Shown: one piece after another, positions 40,095 through 48,035 of the stretch | How the letters are laid out: each line of letters begins with the position of its first letter | Position numbering within the stretch: position 1 is the first letter of the stretch | DNA from: Sphingomonas sp. PAMC26645 | GTDB taxonomy: Bacteria; Pseudomonadota; Alphaproteobacteria; Sphingomonadales; Sphingomonadaceae | Direction of reading: 5' to 3' | Assembly: GCF_004795835.1 (NCBI RefSeq) | Contig: NZ_CP039249.1 | Coordinates: forward strand, 3,881,001 to 3,945,000 | DNA length: 64,000 bases | Program-made: the position numbers and the translations under genes | The notes under the pieces: generated by a model | Told to the model about the DNA's origin: nothing | The model's input: only the letters and a program-made list of their open reading frames with translations | Databases searched by the model: none

Positions 40095-42134
40095 ATGCCG
40101 ATCCAGACCACCGACGATCTCGAACTCGCCTATGCCGATACCGGGCCGCGCGACGGCCAGCCGGTCCTGCTGATCCACGGCTGGCCCGACGACGCATCGA
40201 CCTGGGACGACGTCGCCCCCGCGCTCAATGCGGCCGGTTTGCGCACCATCGTGCCAACCTTGCGCGGCTTCGGCGAAACCCGGTTCGTCGGGAATGCACC
40301 GCGCACCGGCAACAGCGCGATCCTGGCGATGGACATGATCGCGCTGATGGACGCGCTCGGGATCGAGACGTTCATGGTCGCCGGGCATGATTGGGGCTCG
40401 AACACTGCGGAGGCGCTCGCGGTCGGCTGGCCCGACCGCGTCGAGCGGATGGCGATGCTTGCCACCCCGCCCCGTCTCGGCGGCATGCCAACGCCGCCGT
40501 TCGAGCAGGCGCAGCGCCAATGGTATCACTGGTTCATGGCCACCGCGCGTGGTGCGCAGGCCGTTCGCGACGACCACAAGGGTTTCGCGCACATCCACTG
40601 GGTCAACTGGTCGCCCCCCGGCTGGTTCGACGAGGCGACCTTCGCCCGCGTCGCACGATCGTTCGAGAACCCCGACTGGGCGGACGTCACGCTGCACAGC
40701 TACCGCGCGCGCTGGAACGAGGCCGAGCCCGATCCACGCAGCCAGTGGCTCGAGGACAAGGTGAAGGCGACCAAGACGCTCTCGCTGCCGACGATGTATT
40801 TCCAGGGCGCGGTCGACGGCGTGAACCCGCCATCGGCGAGCACCTCGGTACCCGCCAAATTCACCGGCCCGTTCGCGTTCGTGACGCTCAACGACGTCGG
40901 CCATTTCATCCAGCGCGAAGCCCCCGACGCGGTCGCGCACCATCTCATCCAGCTTTTCACCGGCAACACCGCCGACCTGTCCGACACCACCGACCGGAGC
41001 CTTACAATGTCCAAGACCAAGCCCTTCCTCGCCGGCGCTGCCGCGATCGCCGTCGTCGCCGCCGCTGCGATCGGCGTCGCCAGCGCGCAGACCGCATCGC
41101 AGACCAGCGGTCGCCCGCTCACCCAGGTCGCGCAGTTCGATCACCAGGCGACCGGCGTCGCCGTCACCGCCGACGGCCGTCGCTTCGTCAACTTCCCCCG
41201 CTGGACCGACGACGCCCCGATCTCGGTCGCCGAAGTGATGAAGGACGGCTCGCTCAAGGCTTATCCGGACGCCAAGTGGAACAGCTGGCGCAACGCGAAG
41301 TCGAACGAGATGCCGGTCGGCGACTATTTCGTCTGCGTGCAGTCGATCGTCCCCGACGGCCACGGCAACCTCTGGGTGCTCGATCCCGGCGCGCCCGGTA
41401 ACGAAAAGATCCTCGAAGGCGCACCCAAGCTGGTGAAGGTCGACCTCGCCACCAACCGCGTGACCAAGGTCATCAAGGTGCCGCTCGACGTCGCGTTGCA
41501 GGGCACCTACCTCAACGACATCCGCTTCTCGCCCGACGGCAAGACCGGCTATATCACCGATTCCGGGACGCGTGGCGCGATCATCGTCATCGATCTCGAA
41601 ACCGGCAAGGGCTTCCGCGCGCTCGACGGCCACGGCTCGACGCAGATCGACAAGACCGTGAAGGTGATGACCGACGGCAAGCCGCTCGTCCGCCCCGACG
41701 GTCGCCAGCCTGCCTTCGCCGCGGACGGCATCGCGATCTCGAACGACGGCAAGACGCTCTATTACCAGGCGCTCACCGGCAAGACGCTCTACTCGATTGA
41801 CACCGCGCTGCTGCGTGATGGCGTCAGCGAGGCGACACGGGCCGCGGGCGTGAAGACGGTCGCGCAGACCCACGTCGCCGACGGCCTGTGGATGAGCAAG
41901 GCGGGTACGCTCTACCTGACGTCGCCGGTGAACAACGGCATCACCCGGCTGGTCGGCGATCATGTCGAGCCGGTGCTGACTGACGCCCGGCTGCGCTGGC
42001 CCGACACCTTCTCGGAAGGTCCGGACGGCCGCATCTACGTCACCGCCAGCCACATCCAGGATACCAACTGGTTCAAGCCCGGTGCGCCCGCGTCGCTCAA
42101 GACCGAGCTGTTCTCGTTCGCACCCGCAAAGTGA
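40095..42134 (+). CDS. Epoxide-hydrolase-like domain joined in frame to a secreted yellow/MRJP-like beta-propeller domain
   Basis: One 679-residue open frame holds two modules. Residues 1-290 form an alpha/beta hydrolase of the epoxide hydrolase/haloalkane dehalogenase type: oxyanion HGWP (28-31), nucleophile D99 in GHDWGS, acid D241 and H270 in VGHFIQ. Residues 305-679 form a second protein that starts with its own Met and signal peptide (FLAGAAAIAVVAAAAIGVASA). It resembles major royal jelly/yellow or SMP-30-like propellers (GNLWVLDPG, LNDIRFSPDGKTGYITDSG). No stop codon separates them, but a GGAG site precedes the internal ATG. It is either a real fusion or two cistrons whose first lost its stop. 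The ATG at 40095 has GAGGA upstream. Confidence 0.75.
   Translation: MPIQTTDDLELAYADTGPRDGQPVLLIHGWPDDASTWDDVAPALNAAGLRTIVPTLRGFGETRFVGNAPRTGNSAILAMDMIALMDALGIETFMVAGHDWGSNTAEALAVGWPDRVERMAMLATPPRLGGMPTPPFEQAQRQWYHWFMATARGAQAVRDDHKGFAHIHWVNWSPPGWFDEATFARVARSFENPDWADVTLHSYRARWNEAEPDPRSQWLEDKVKATKTLSLPTMYFQGAVDGVNPPSASTSVPAKFTGPFAFVTLNDVGHFIQREAPDAVAHHLIQLFTGNTADLSDTTDRSLTMSKTKPFLAGAAAIAVVAAAAIGVASAQTASQTSGRPLTQVAQFDHQATGVAVTADGRRFVNFPRWTDDAPISVAEVMKDGSLKAYPDAKWNSWRNAKSNEMPVGDYFVCVQSIVPDGHGNLWVLDPGAPGNEKILEGAPKLVKVDLATNRVTKVIKVPLDVALQGTYLNDIRFSPDGKTGYITDSGTRGAIIVIDLETGKGFRALDGHGSTQIDKTVKVMTDGKPLVRPDGRQPAFAADGIAISNDGKTLYYQALTGKTLYSIDTALLRDGVSEATRAAGVKTVAQTHVADGLWMSKAGTLYLTSPVNNGITRLVGDHVEPVLTDARLRWPDTFSEGPDGRIYVTASHIQDTNWFKPGAPASLKTELFSFAPAK
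41007..42134 (+). CDS. Internal cistron: secreted yellow/MRJP or SMP-30-like beta-propeller protein
   Basis: Alternative translation product of the frame beginning at 40095. The internal ATG has CCGGAGCC with suitable spacing. The first 30 residues form a normal Sec signal peptide ending near ASAQ, and the 375-residue product has the length of free-standing bacterial homologues. If made separately it would be periplasmic. Homologous proteins are annotated as gluconolactonase/LRE-like or L-dopachrome-tautomerase-related, with no agreed substrate. The catalase-like gene starts at or just after its stop. Confidence 0.6.
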   Translation: MSKTKPFLAGAAAIAVVAAAAIGVASAQTASQTSGRPLTQVAQFDHQATGVAVTADGRRFVNFPRWTDDAPISVAEVMKDGSLKAYPDAKWNSWRNAKSNEMPVGDYFVCVQSIVPDGHGNLWVLDPGAPGNEKILEGAPKLVKVDLATNRVTKVIKVPLDVALQGTYLNDIRFSPDGKTGYITDSGTRGAIIVIDLETGKGFRALDGHGSTQIDKTVKVMTDGKPLVRPDGRQPAFAADGIAISNDGKTLYYQALTGKTLYSIDTALLRDGVSEATRAAGVKTVAQTHVADGLWMSKAGTLYLTSPVNNGITRLVGDHVEPVLTDARLRWPDTFSEGPDGRIYVTASHIQDTNWFKPGAPASLKTELFSFAPAK

Positions 42135-42142
42135 GCCCCGAC

Positions 42143-43225
42143 ATGACCTATCTCCGCTACAGCGACGACATCGAGACGATGCAGCCCGACGAGCAGGAAT
42201 CGATCGACGGCATCATCCAGGGCATGTCGCAGCAGACCGAAACCGTCGAAAAGCGCGAGGGCCATGCGGTTCGCGCGAGCCACGCGAAGAGTTCGGCGTG
42301 CGTGATCGGCGAACTGACGATCGCACCCGGCCTGCCGCCCGAACTCGCGCAGGGCGTGTTCGCGACGCCCGGCACGCACCCCGTCGCGATCCGCTTCGCG
42401 CAAGGGCCCGGCGAGACGCTCGGCGACCGCGTCTCGACGCACCGCGGCATGGCGATCAAGATCTTCGACGTACCCGGCGAAAAGCTGTCGGGCCATGATG
42501 CCGACACGCAGGATTTCGTGTTCGCGACGGGCACGACCTTTCCGTCCGGCACCGCGCAGGGGTTTCTCAGCGACGCCAAGAAGATCGGTGCGGCAGTACC
42601 CTTGCCGGAGGGCTTCAAGAGCGCGGTGTCGAGCCTCGCACGCAACGTGAACAAGGCGCTGCATGCGGTCGGCACCGAAAGCCCCAAGGCGGACTTTTTC
42701 GGCCACCCGTTCAGCCATCCGCTCGCCGAACCGTATTTCAGCCAATGCCCGATCCGCTATGGCGATTACGTCGCCAAGCTCGGCGCCTTCCCCGCCTCGC
42801 CTGAACAGACCGCGCTGAAGGACTGGGAACTCGACGCAAAGCAGGACGAGGACTGTTTCCGCCACGCCGCCGTCCGCTATTTCGGCGAACACGACGCGGT
42901 CTTCGAACTGCGCGTACAGCTCTGGGCGAACGCCGAGACTCAGCCGATCGAGGATACGTCGGTCGATTGGCCCGAGGAGGACAGCCGCTACCTGACGGTC
43001 GGAACGATCCGCATCCCCCGGCAGGAAGCCTATAGCGCCGCCCGCGTCCGTTATTTCGACGATGTGATGACGTTCCGCCCCGCCCACGCACTCGCGGCGC
43101 ATCGCCCGCTCGGTTCGGTGATGCGCGCGCGCCTACAGGTCTATCACGCGCTGTCGAAGCTGCGGCATGGCGAGAACGGCATCAAGGCCGAAAACACGGC
43201 GACGATCGACCAGATACCCGCCTGA
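42143..43225 (+). CDS. Catalase family protein (y4iL-like)
   Basis: A 360-residue heme-protein candidate, shorter than mono-functional catalases and of the y4iL-like branch. A distal histidine is suggested by H47 in RASHAKSSACV. VAIRFAQGPGETLGDRVSTHRGMAIKIF corresponds to the conserved heme-side region (written here as seen over 73-100). Near the C-terminus RPAHALAAHRPLGSVMRAR is typical of the branch, and R-LQV-Y (Y334) has the spacing of the proximal R-xxx-Y ligand. An in-frame GTG at 42131 overlaps the upstream stop as GTGA and could be the coupled start. True catalase activity is unproven. Confidence 0.8.
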   Translation: MTYLRYSDDIETMQPDEQESIDGIIQGMSQQTETVEKREGHAVRASHAKSSACVIGELTIAPGLPPELAQGVFATPGTHPVAIRFAQGPGETLGDRVSTHRGMAIKIFDVPGEKLSGHDADTQDFVFATGTTFPSGTAQGFLSDAKKIGAAVPLPEGFKSAVSSLARNVNKALHAVGTESPKADFFGHPFSHPLAEPYFSQCPIRYGDYVAKLGAFPASPEQTALKDWELDAKQDEDCFRHAAVRYFGEHDAVFELRVQLWANAETQPIEDTSVDWPEEDSRYLTVGTIRIPRQEAYSAARVRYFDDVMTFRPAHALAAHRPLGSVMRARLQVYHALSKLRHGENGIKAENTATIDQIPA

Positions 43226-43267
43226 GGCGAGGGTCCCTTCGGGGACCCCGCTAGCACTCCAGGCAAA

Positions 43268-43304
43268 TAAAAACCCCGCTAGTCCATGGGACTAGCGGGG
43301 TTTT
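43268..43304. terminator. Bidirectional terminator
   Basis: AAAACCCCGCTAGTCC-ATG-GGACTAGCGGGGTTTT: a perfect 12-bp GC-rich stem with A/T flanks on both sides. It serves the catalase-like gene (plus) and the cpdR/tRNA-Val transcript (minus). Confidence 0.93.
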
Positions 43305-43307
43305 CAA

Positions 43308-43382
43308 TGGTGGGCGTGGCAAGGATTGAACTTGCGACCCCTGCGATGTCAACACAGTGCTCTACCACTGAGCTACACGCCC
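43308..43382 (-). tRNA. tRNA-Val (GAC)
   Basis: 75 bases including an encoded CCA. Acceptor GGGCGTG pairs with CACGCCC, followed by discriminator A and CCA. The D arm reads GCTC-AGTGGTA-GAGC. The anticodon arm CTGTG-TTGACAT-CGCAG gives anticodon GAC. The variable loop is normal, and the T arm has GGTTCAA-type sequence (GCAAGTTCAATCCTTGC). It lies 44 bp downstream of cpdR on the same strand. Confidence 0.97.
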
Positions 43383-43426
43383 GCCGGAGGGCTCCACTAG
43401 CCGCGCTCTTCGCGGCGTGCAAGCCC

Positions 43427-43804
43427 TCAATGCATGCCCGTCACATTATCCATCTCGAACAGCCGATCGACCTCGGCGACCAGGTCGCGCAGGTGGAACG
43501 GTTTGGACAGCACGCGGGCCTGCGGCATCGCCCGCCCGGCCTTCAACGTGACCGCGGCAAAGCCGGTGATGAACATCACGCGCAGGTCCGCGCACATCTC
43601 GCCGGCCTTTTGCGCCAGTTCGATGCCGTCCATCTCGGGCATGACGATATCGGTCAGCAGCAGATCGAACGTCTCGGTTTCGAGCAACGGAATCGCCGCC
43701 GTCCCGCGGTCGACCGCGGTCACGGCATAGCCGGAGCGTTCGAGCGCCCGAGTCAGATACTCGCGCATGACCTGATCGTCCTCGGCCAGCAGAATTCGTA
43801 ACAT
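43427..43804 (-). CDS. cpdR: Response regulator CpdR
   Basis: A 125-residue stand-alone receiver domain. The phospho-acceptor is D52 (LLTDIVMPEMDGIELA) with acidic pocket D9/D10, T80 (FITGFA) and K101 (SKPF). In alphaproteobacteria CpdR, under CckA-ChpT control, directs ClpXP-dependent degradation of CtrA. It is divergent from the N-formylglutamate amidohydrolase gene, a neighbourhood often seen in this class. 110 bp separate the two starts. Confidence 0.93.
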   Translation of the reverse strand: MLRILLAEDDQVMREYLTRALERSGYAVTAVDRGTAAIPLLETETFDLLLTDIVMPEMDGIELAQKAGEMCADLRVMFITGFAAVTLKAGRAMPQARVLSKPFHLRDLVAEVDRLFEMDNVTGMH

Positions 43805-43914
43805 CGATCTAAAGTCCCGTTTTCACACGCACATTCCGCGGCCGCCCTACCCTGAAAATGGTTAACATATCCAGGTCGATTGCCCATGCCCGGTGCTGGC
43901 CCTAGCGTGGTGCG

Positions 43915-44760
43915 ATGCAGTCTTCTCCCTTCGAGCGCCTGGGCGCAATGCCGCCCGTGAGCCCGGTGGTGGTGTCCGTCCCGCACGCAGGCCGGGACTA
44001 TCCGCTCGCGCTCAAGACGGCGTTGCGCGTGCCGCTTGCCGGGCTGCTGCCGCTTGAGGACCGGCTCGTCGATGCGGTGGCGCGTGCCGCACGGACCGAC
44101 CAGACGACGATTGTCCAGACCCGCGCGCGCGCCTGGATCGATCTCAACCGGCGCGAGGACGAGCGCGATCCGTTGCTCGACGAGGGTGCGCCGTCGATGC
44201 CGCTCGCCCAGCAATCCGCCAAGCTGCGCAGCGGGCTCGGGCTCGTTCCGCGCCGCGCATCGGGGGCAGGCGACCTCTGGGCGCGGCGGTTCACCGATGC
44301 CGACGTCACCGCGCGGATCGCCAACGATCACCGCCCGTACCATGCGGCGCTCGCGTCGGCGTTGAAGGCGGCGCACGACCGATTCGGCGTGGCGGTGTTG
44401 CTCGACGTGCATTCGATGCCACCGCTAGGCCCGGGTGGATCGCGAATCGTGATCGGCGACCGGTTCGGCCATTCCGCCGAGCCGCGCTTCGTCGCGCGGA
44501 TCGAGGCGGAGTGTGTCGCGCGCGGGTTCTCGACCGCGATCAACGCACCCTATGCGGGCGGCCACATCCTCGAACGTCATGCATGCCCGGCCGCAAACGT
44601 TCATGCGGTCCAGTTCGAACTGGACCGCACGCTGTATCTCGATCGCAAGCTCCACGCGCCCGGCGCCGGGTTCGCGCGCGTCGTCGACCTGGTACGCGCG
44701 ATCCTGGCGGCACTCACCGACGAGGCCTTGCCCGTCCCGCTCGCCGCGGCCGCCGAATGA
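43915..44760 (+). CDS. N-formylglutamate amidohydrolase
   Basis: A 281-residue hydrolase of the N-formylglutamate amidohydrolase family, which releases formate and glutamate at the end of one histidine-degradation route. Family marks are VSVPHAGRDYP near 21-31, DRLVDAVA, ARAWIDLNR and VAVLLDVHSMPP with the likely metal-binding Asp-x-His. No other hut genes are near, and the cpdR neighbourhood suggests conserved synteny rather than a hut cluster. It converges on the Mfd-like gene with a 10 bp gap. Confidence 0.9.
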   Translation: MQSSPFERLGAMPPVSPVVVSVPHAGRDYPLALKTALRVPLAGLLPLEDRLVDAVARAARTDQTTIVQTRARAWIDLNRREDERDPLLDEGAPSMPLAQQSAKLRSGLGLVPRRASGAGDLWARRFTDADVTARIANDHRPYHAALASALKAAHDRFGVAVLLDVHSMPPLGPGGSRIVIGDRFGHSAEPRFVARIEAECVARGFSTAINAPYAGGHILERHACPAANVHAVQFELDRTLYLDRKLHAPGAGFARVVDLVRAILAALTDEALPVPLAAAAE

Positions 44761-44770
44761 CCGAACGCGC

Positions 44771-47700
44771 CTAGCCGATCAGCGCGTCCAGCAGTTCCTC
44801 GATCCGCCCTGCCCGCGCGATCGGGTCAGCAATGCCCTCGGCGGCGATCCAGCGCCCGTTCTTTTCGACCAGGTCGTCGAGCGGTTTTGCCGCAGTCCGG
44901 TCGTGCGGCGTGAACGCGATCGCCGCGGGACCGGCGTCGATCTGTCGGACGCCGGCCTCACGCGCCATCATCCGGATCCGCGCGACCTGCAACAGTCGCA
45001 GCGCCGCCTCGGGAGCCCTGCCGAACCGGTCGTCGAGTTCCGCCTCGAACAGGTCGAGTGCCGAGACGTCCTCCAGCCGCGCAAGCCGGCCATAGAGCGA
45101 CATCCGCACCTCCATTTCGGGGATCCACGCTTCGGGAAGGCTGCCGCCCAGTTCGAGGTGGAGCTCGGGAATCCAGTCGTCGATCGGCGCGCCGCCCTCG
45201 CGGTCGATCCGCGCCAGCCGCAACGCGCGGCCGAACAGATGCTGGTACAGGTCGATCCCGATCAGCTTCATGTGACCGGCCTGTGCCTCGCCGACCAGAT
45301 CGCCCGCGCCCCGCAGATCGAGGTCGCGCGCGCTGATCGCAAAGCCCGCGCCCAGGCGGTCGAACGCCTGGAGCGTGCGCAACCGCTTCAGGGTCGCCTC
45401 CGCGATCGTCGCCTCGCCGTCGGTCAGCAGCATCACCTGTCCCCGCCGCCCGCTGCGACCGACGCGTCCACGCAACTGATGCAGCTGCGACAGCCCGAAC
45501 CGGTCCGCGTGATGTACGATCATCGTGTTCGCGCGCGGCACGTCGAGCCCGGCCTCGATGATATTGGTCGCGAGCAGCACGTCGCCGTCGCCCGCCGCGA
45601 ACGCCACCATCGCCTCGTCCATCTCCCCCGCCGGCATTTTCCCGTGCGCCTGCACCAGCCCGAGTTCGGGCACGAGCTTGGCCAGCTTGGCGGCAAGCGG
45701 CGCCATGTCGTCGATTCGCGGCACCACGACGAAGCTCTGTCCGCCCCGCGCCCGCTCGCGACGCAGCGCCGCGCGCACCGTCGCATCATCGAACTGCGCT
45801 ACCGACGTGCGGATTGGCTGGCGACGTGCCGGCGGGGTGGCGATGACCGACAAGCCCTGCAACCCGATCATCGCGGATTGCAGCGTGCGCGGGATCGGCG
45901 TCGCGCTCAGCGTCAGGACATGCCCCGCCCCCAGCGCATGCATCTTGGCCTTGTCGGCCGCGCCGAACCTTTGCTCTTCATCGATCACGACGAGCGCGAG
46001 ATCCTTGTACGCGACGCCCTTGCCGGCAATCGCCCCCGTGCCGATCACGACGCCGATCGATCCGTCCGCAAGCCCCGCCCGAACCCGTGCCTTCTCCGCA
46101 GTGCTCGACAGCCGCGACAGGCCGGCGACGGCCACGCCGGTCCCTTCGAACCGCCTCGAGAACGTCTCGATATGCTGACGGACCAGCACCGTGGTCGGCG
46201 CGGCGATCGCCACCTGGCGCCCGGCCACTGCGACGGCAGCAGCGGCACGCAACGCGACCTCGGTCTTGCCGTAGCCTACGTCGCCGATGATCAGCCGGTC
46301 CATCGGCTTGCCGCTCGCCAGGTCCGCCAGCGTTGTCGCGATCGCCTTTGCCTGATCCGGCGTCTCGGTGAAGGCGAAGCCGGCGGCGAATTTCTCGTAC
46401 CGGGCACGGTCGGGCTCGATCGGATCGGTCGTCCGTGCGTCGCGTTCCGCAGCGATCGCGGCGAGGTCTCGCGCGCTTTCGGCAATCGCGGCATCGATAG
46501 CGCCTCGCCGCTTCTGCCACGACGCGCCGTCGAGCGAATCGAGCGTGACCGCGTCGATCTCCGCGCCATACCGCCAGATCCGGTCGGCCTCGCGCACCGG
46601 CACCAGGCGGCGGCCTTCCTTGGCATATTCCAGGACGATCGCGTCGCCGTCGGTCCCCGGCAGCATCTCGAGCCCGCGGACGACGCCGATCCCGAACTCC
46701 TCGTGCACGATCACGTCGCCGCATCGCAGCTCGCTCGTCAATCCCGGCAACATGCCCGCGCTGCCGCCTGCGATCTCGTCCCCACGCGCCCGCCCACCGA
46801 GCAGGTCCGCGCCAGCAACGACCGCGGTCTCACTCGCGACGAACCCGCGATCGACCGGGGCGACCAGCAACATCGCCGTGCCGGGCTTCGCCGAAACGAC
46901 GTCCGTCCAGCGATCGACCGACGTGAAGCTGATCTTCGCCGCTCGCTCGAGCCTGGGCTGGAGGAACCGCAGGTCGCGCGGCGATCCCACGACGAGCAGA
47001 CGCCCATCCGCAAGCGCGTCTTTGGCAAACCGGGCAAACGCGCGCGCCGGATCGCGCCGCTCGATGAACCGCGGGGGCATTTCGTCGCCGACGTCGAACG
47101 CGGCCGTTTCACGTTTCCCGATCTCGGTTGCCCAGACCTTGTCGAGGACCAGGTCGGCGGAGGCACGACGTCGGGGTAGGCCATCCGCGGCGATGGCAAG
47201 AAACCGATCGCGCCGCTTTTCCGCATCCCGGTCGAACGCGATCGCTGCATCCGGTAGGTGCGCGAGTATCGACACGCCCTTCTCGACCACAGGCTCGGTC
47301 GCGCGGCCGATCTCGACGACGTCGACGTCGCCCAAGCCGAGTTGCGACACCGGATCATAGTCGCGCAGGCCGGTAATGCGGCCATCGGCAAACTCGATGC
47401 GGACCGGGGTTTCGCGATCGGCGGGGAACACGTCGATCACGCCACCGCGTACCGCGATCTCGCCGGGTTCGTCGATCCGATCGTCCGTCAGGTAGCCGAC
47501 CTCCTCGGCGATCGCGGCAAACGCCTCGATGTCGATCGGATCGCCGACCTGCAGCCGCGGTGGCGCCACGTCGAACATCGGTGGCGGCGGATAGCGTACC
47601 GCAGTCGCCTCGGCAGTCGTCACCACCAGGATCGGTGCCGCCTTACTCTCAAATCCCGCGCGCAGCCGCCGCAACGCCGCAACGCGACGTCCGACATTGG

Positions 47701-47953
47701 CAGGCGATGCCGGCGCGTCATCGCCCGGCAGCGCATCGCTCGACGGCACGTGGACGACCAAAGCATCGGGCGCGAGCGCCGCGGCGATGGTCGCGATCTC
47801 CGTCGCACGCTGATCGTCCGCCGCAACGTAGACGAGGTTCCCGCCGGACAAGCGCTCGACGATCGCCGCCGCCAGCGGCGCCACCGCGCTAGGCTTCGCC
47901 GCGATCGCTGGCGCGATATCCGTATTCTCGACGTCTTGACTGACCTGAAGCAC
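44771..47953 (-). CDS. mfd: Transcription-repair coupling factor (Mfd family), divergent
   Basis: A 1060-residue superfamily 2 translocase. The UvrB-like N-terminal module spans about 30-330 (DRIDEPGEIAVRGGVIDVFP). The RNA polymerase-interacting domain lies near 410-460 (CGDVIVHEEFGIGVV). The RecG-like motor spans about 520-880 with Walker A GDVGYGKTEVALR (about 552-564), VVIDEEQRFG (about 653) and RGRVGRSGRRG. A C-terminal TRCF domain follows. It is about 100 residues shorter than usual, mainly at the N-terminus, and several motif residues differ from typical alphaproteobacterial Mfd. The GTG start has AAGAAGGA upstream. It could be a paralogue of a housekeeping mfd elsewhere. Confidence 0.82.
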   Translation of the reverse strand: MLQVSQDVENTDIAPAIAAKPSAVAPLAAAIVERLSGGNLVYVAADDQRATEIATIAAALAPDALVVHVPSSDALPGDDAPASPANVGRRVAALRRLRAGFESKAAPILVVTTAEATAVRYPPPPMFDVAPPRLQVGDPIDIEAFAAIAEEVGYLTDDRIDEPGEIAVRGGVIDVFPADRETPVRIEFADGRITGLRDYDPVSQLGLGDVDVVEIGRATEPVVEKGVSILAHLPDAAIAFDRDAEKRRDRFLAIAADGLPRRRASADLVLDKVWATEIGKRETAAFDVGDEMPPRFIERRDPARAFARFAKDALADGRLLVVGSPRDLRFLQPRLERAAKISFTSVDRWTDVVSAKPGTAMLLVAPVDRGFVASETAVVAGADLLGGRARGDEIAGGSAGMLPGLTSELRCGDVIVHEEFGIGVVRGLEMLPGTDGDAIVLEYAKEGRRLVPVREADRIWRYGAEIDAVTLDSLDGASWQKRRGAIDAAIAESARDLAAIAAERDARTTDPIEPDRARYEKFAAGFAFTETPDQAKAIATTLADLASGKPMDRLIIGDVGYGKTEVALRAAAAVAVAGRQVAIAAPTTVLVRQHIETFSRRFEGTGVAVAGLSRLSSTAEKARVRAGLADGSIGVVIGTGAIAGKGVAYKDLALVVIDEEQRFGAADKAKMHALGAGHVLTLSATPIPRTLQSAMIGLQGLSVIATPPARRQPIRTSVAQFDDATVRAALRRERARGGQSFVVVPRIDDMAPLAAKLAKLVPELGLVQAHGKMPAGEMDEAMVAFAAGDGDVLLATNIIEAGLDVPRANTMIVHHADRFGLSQLHQLRGRVGRSGRRGQVMLLTDGEATIAEATLKRLRTLQAFDRLGAGFAISARDLDLRGAGDLVGEAQAGHMKLIGIDLYQHLFGRALRLARIDREGGAPIDDWIPELHLELGGSLPEAWIPEMEVRMSLYGRLARLEDVSALDLFEAELDDRFGRAPEAALRLLQVARIRMMAREAGVRQIDAGPAAIAFTPHDRTAAKPLDDLVEKNGRWIAAEGIADPIARAGRIEELLDALIG

Positions 47954-48035
47954 CGATACGCATCCTTCTTTCGAGGATGAACGTGATGTCGGCAGCGTGC
48001 GTTCCGGCGATACTATCCTCGATCAGGGTATTCGT

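Noticed and set aside
41007..42134. Calling the EH/propeller frame a pseudogene
   Set aside because: Both modules are complete with intact motifs and no frameshift; only the separating stop is missing.
43308..43382. The tRNA-Val gene as a phage or island attachment site
   Set aside because: No integrase gene or direct repeat of the tRNA 3' end was seen nearby.
44513..47179. An 888-codon plus-strand frame opposite the Mfd-like gene
   Set aside because: Antisense shadow: Arg/Asp/Pro-rich with no recognisable domain, while the minus strand has full helicase motifs.
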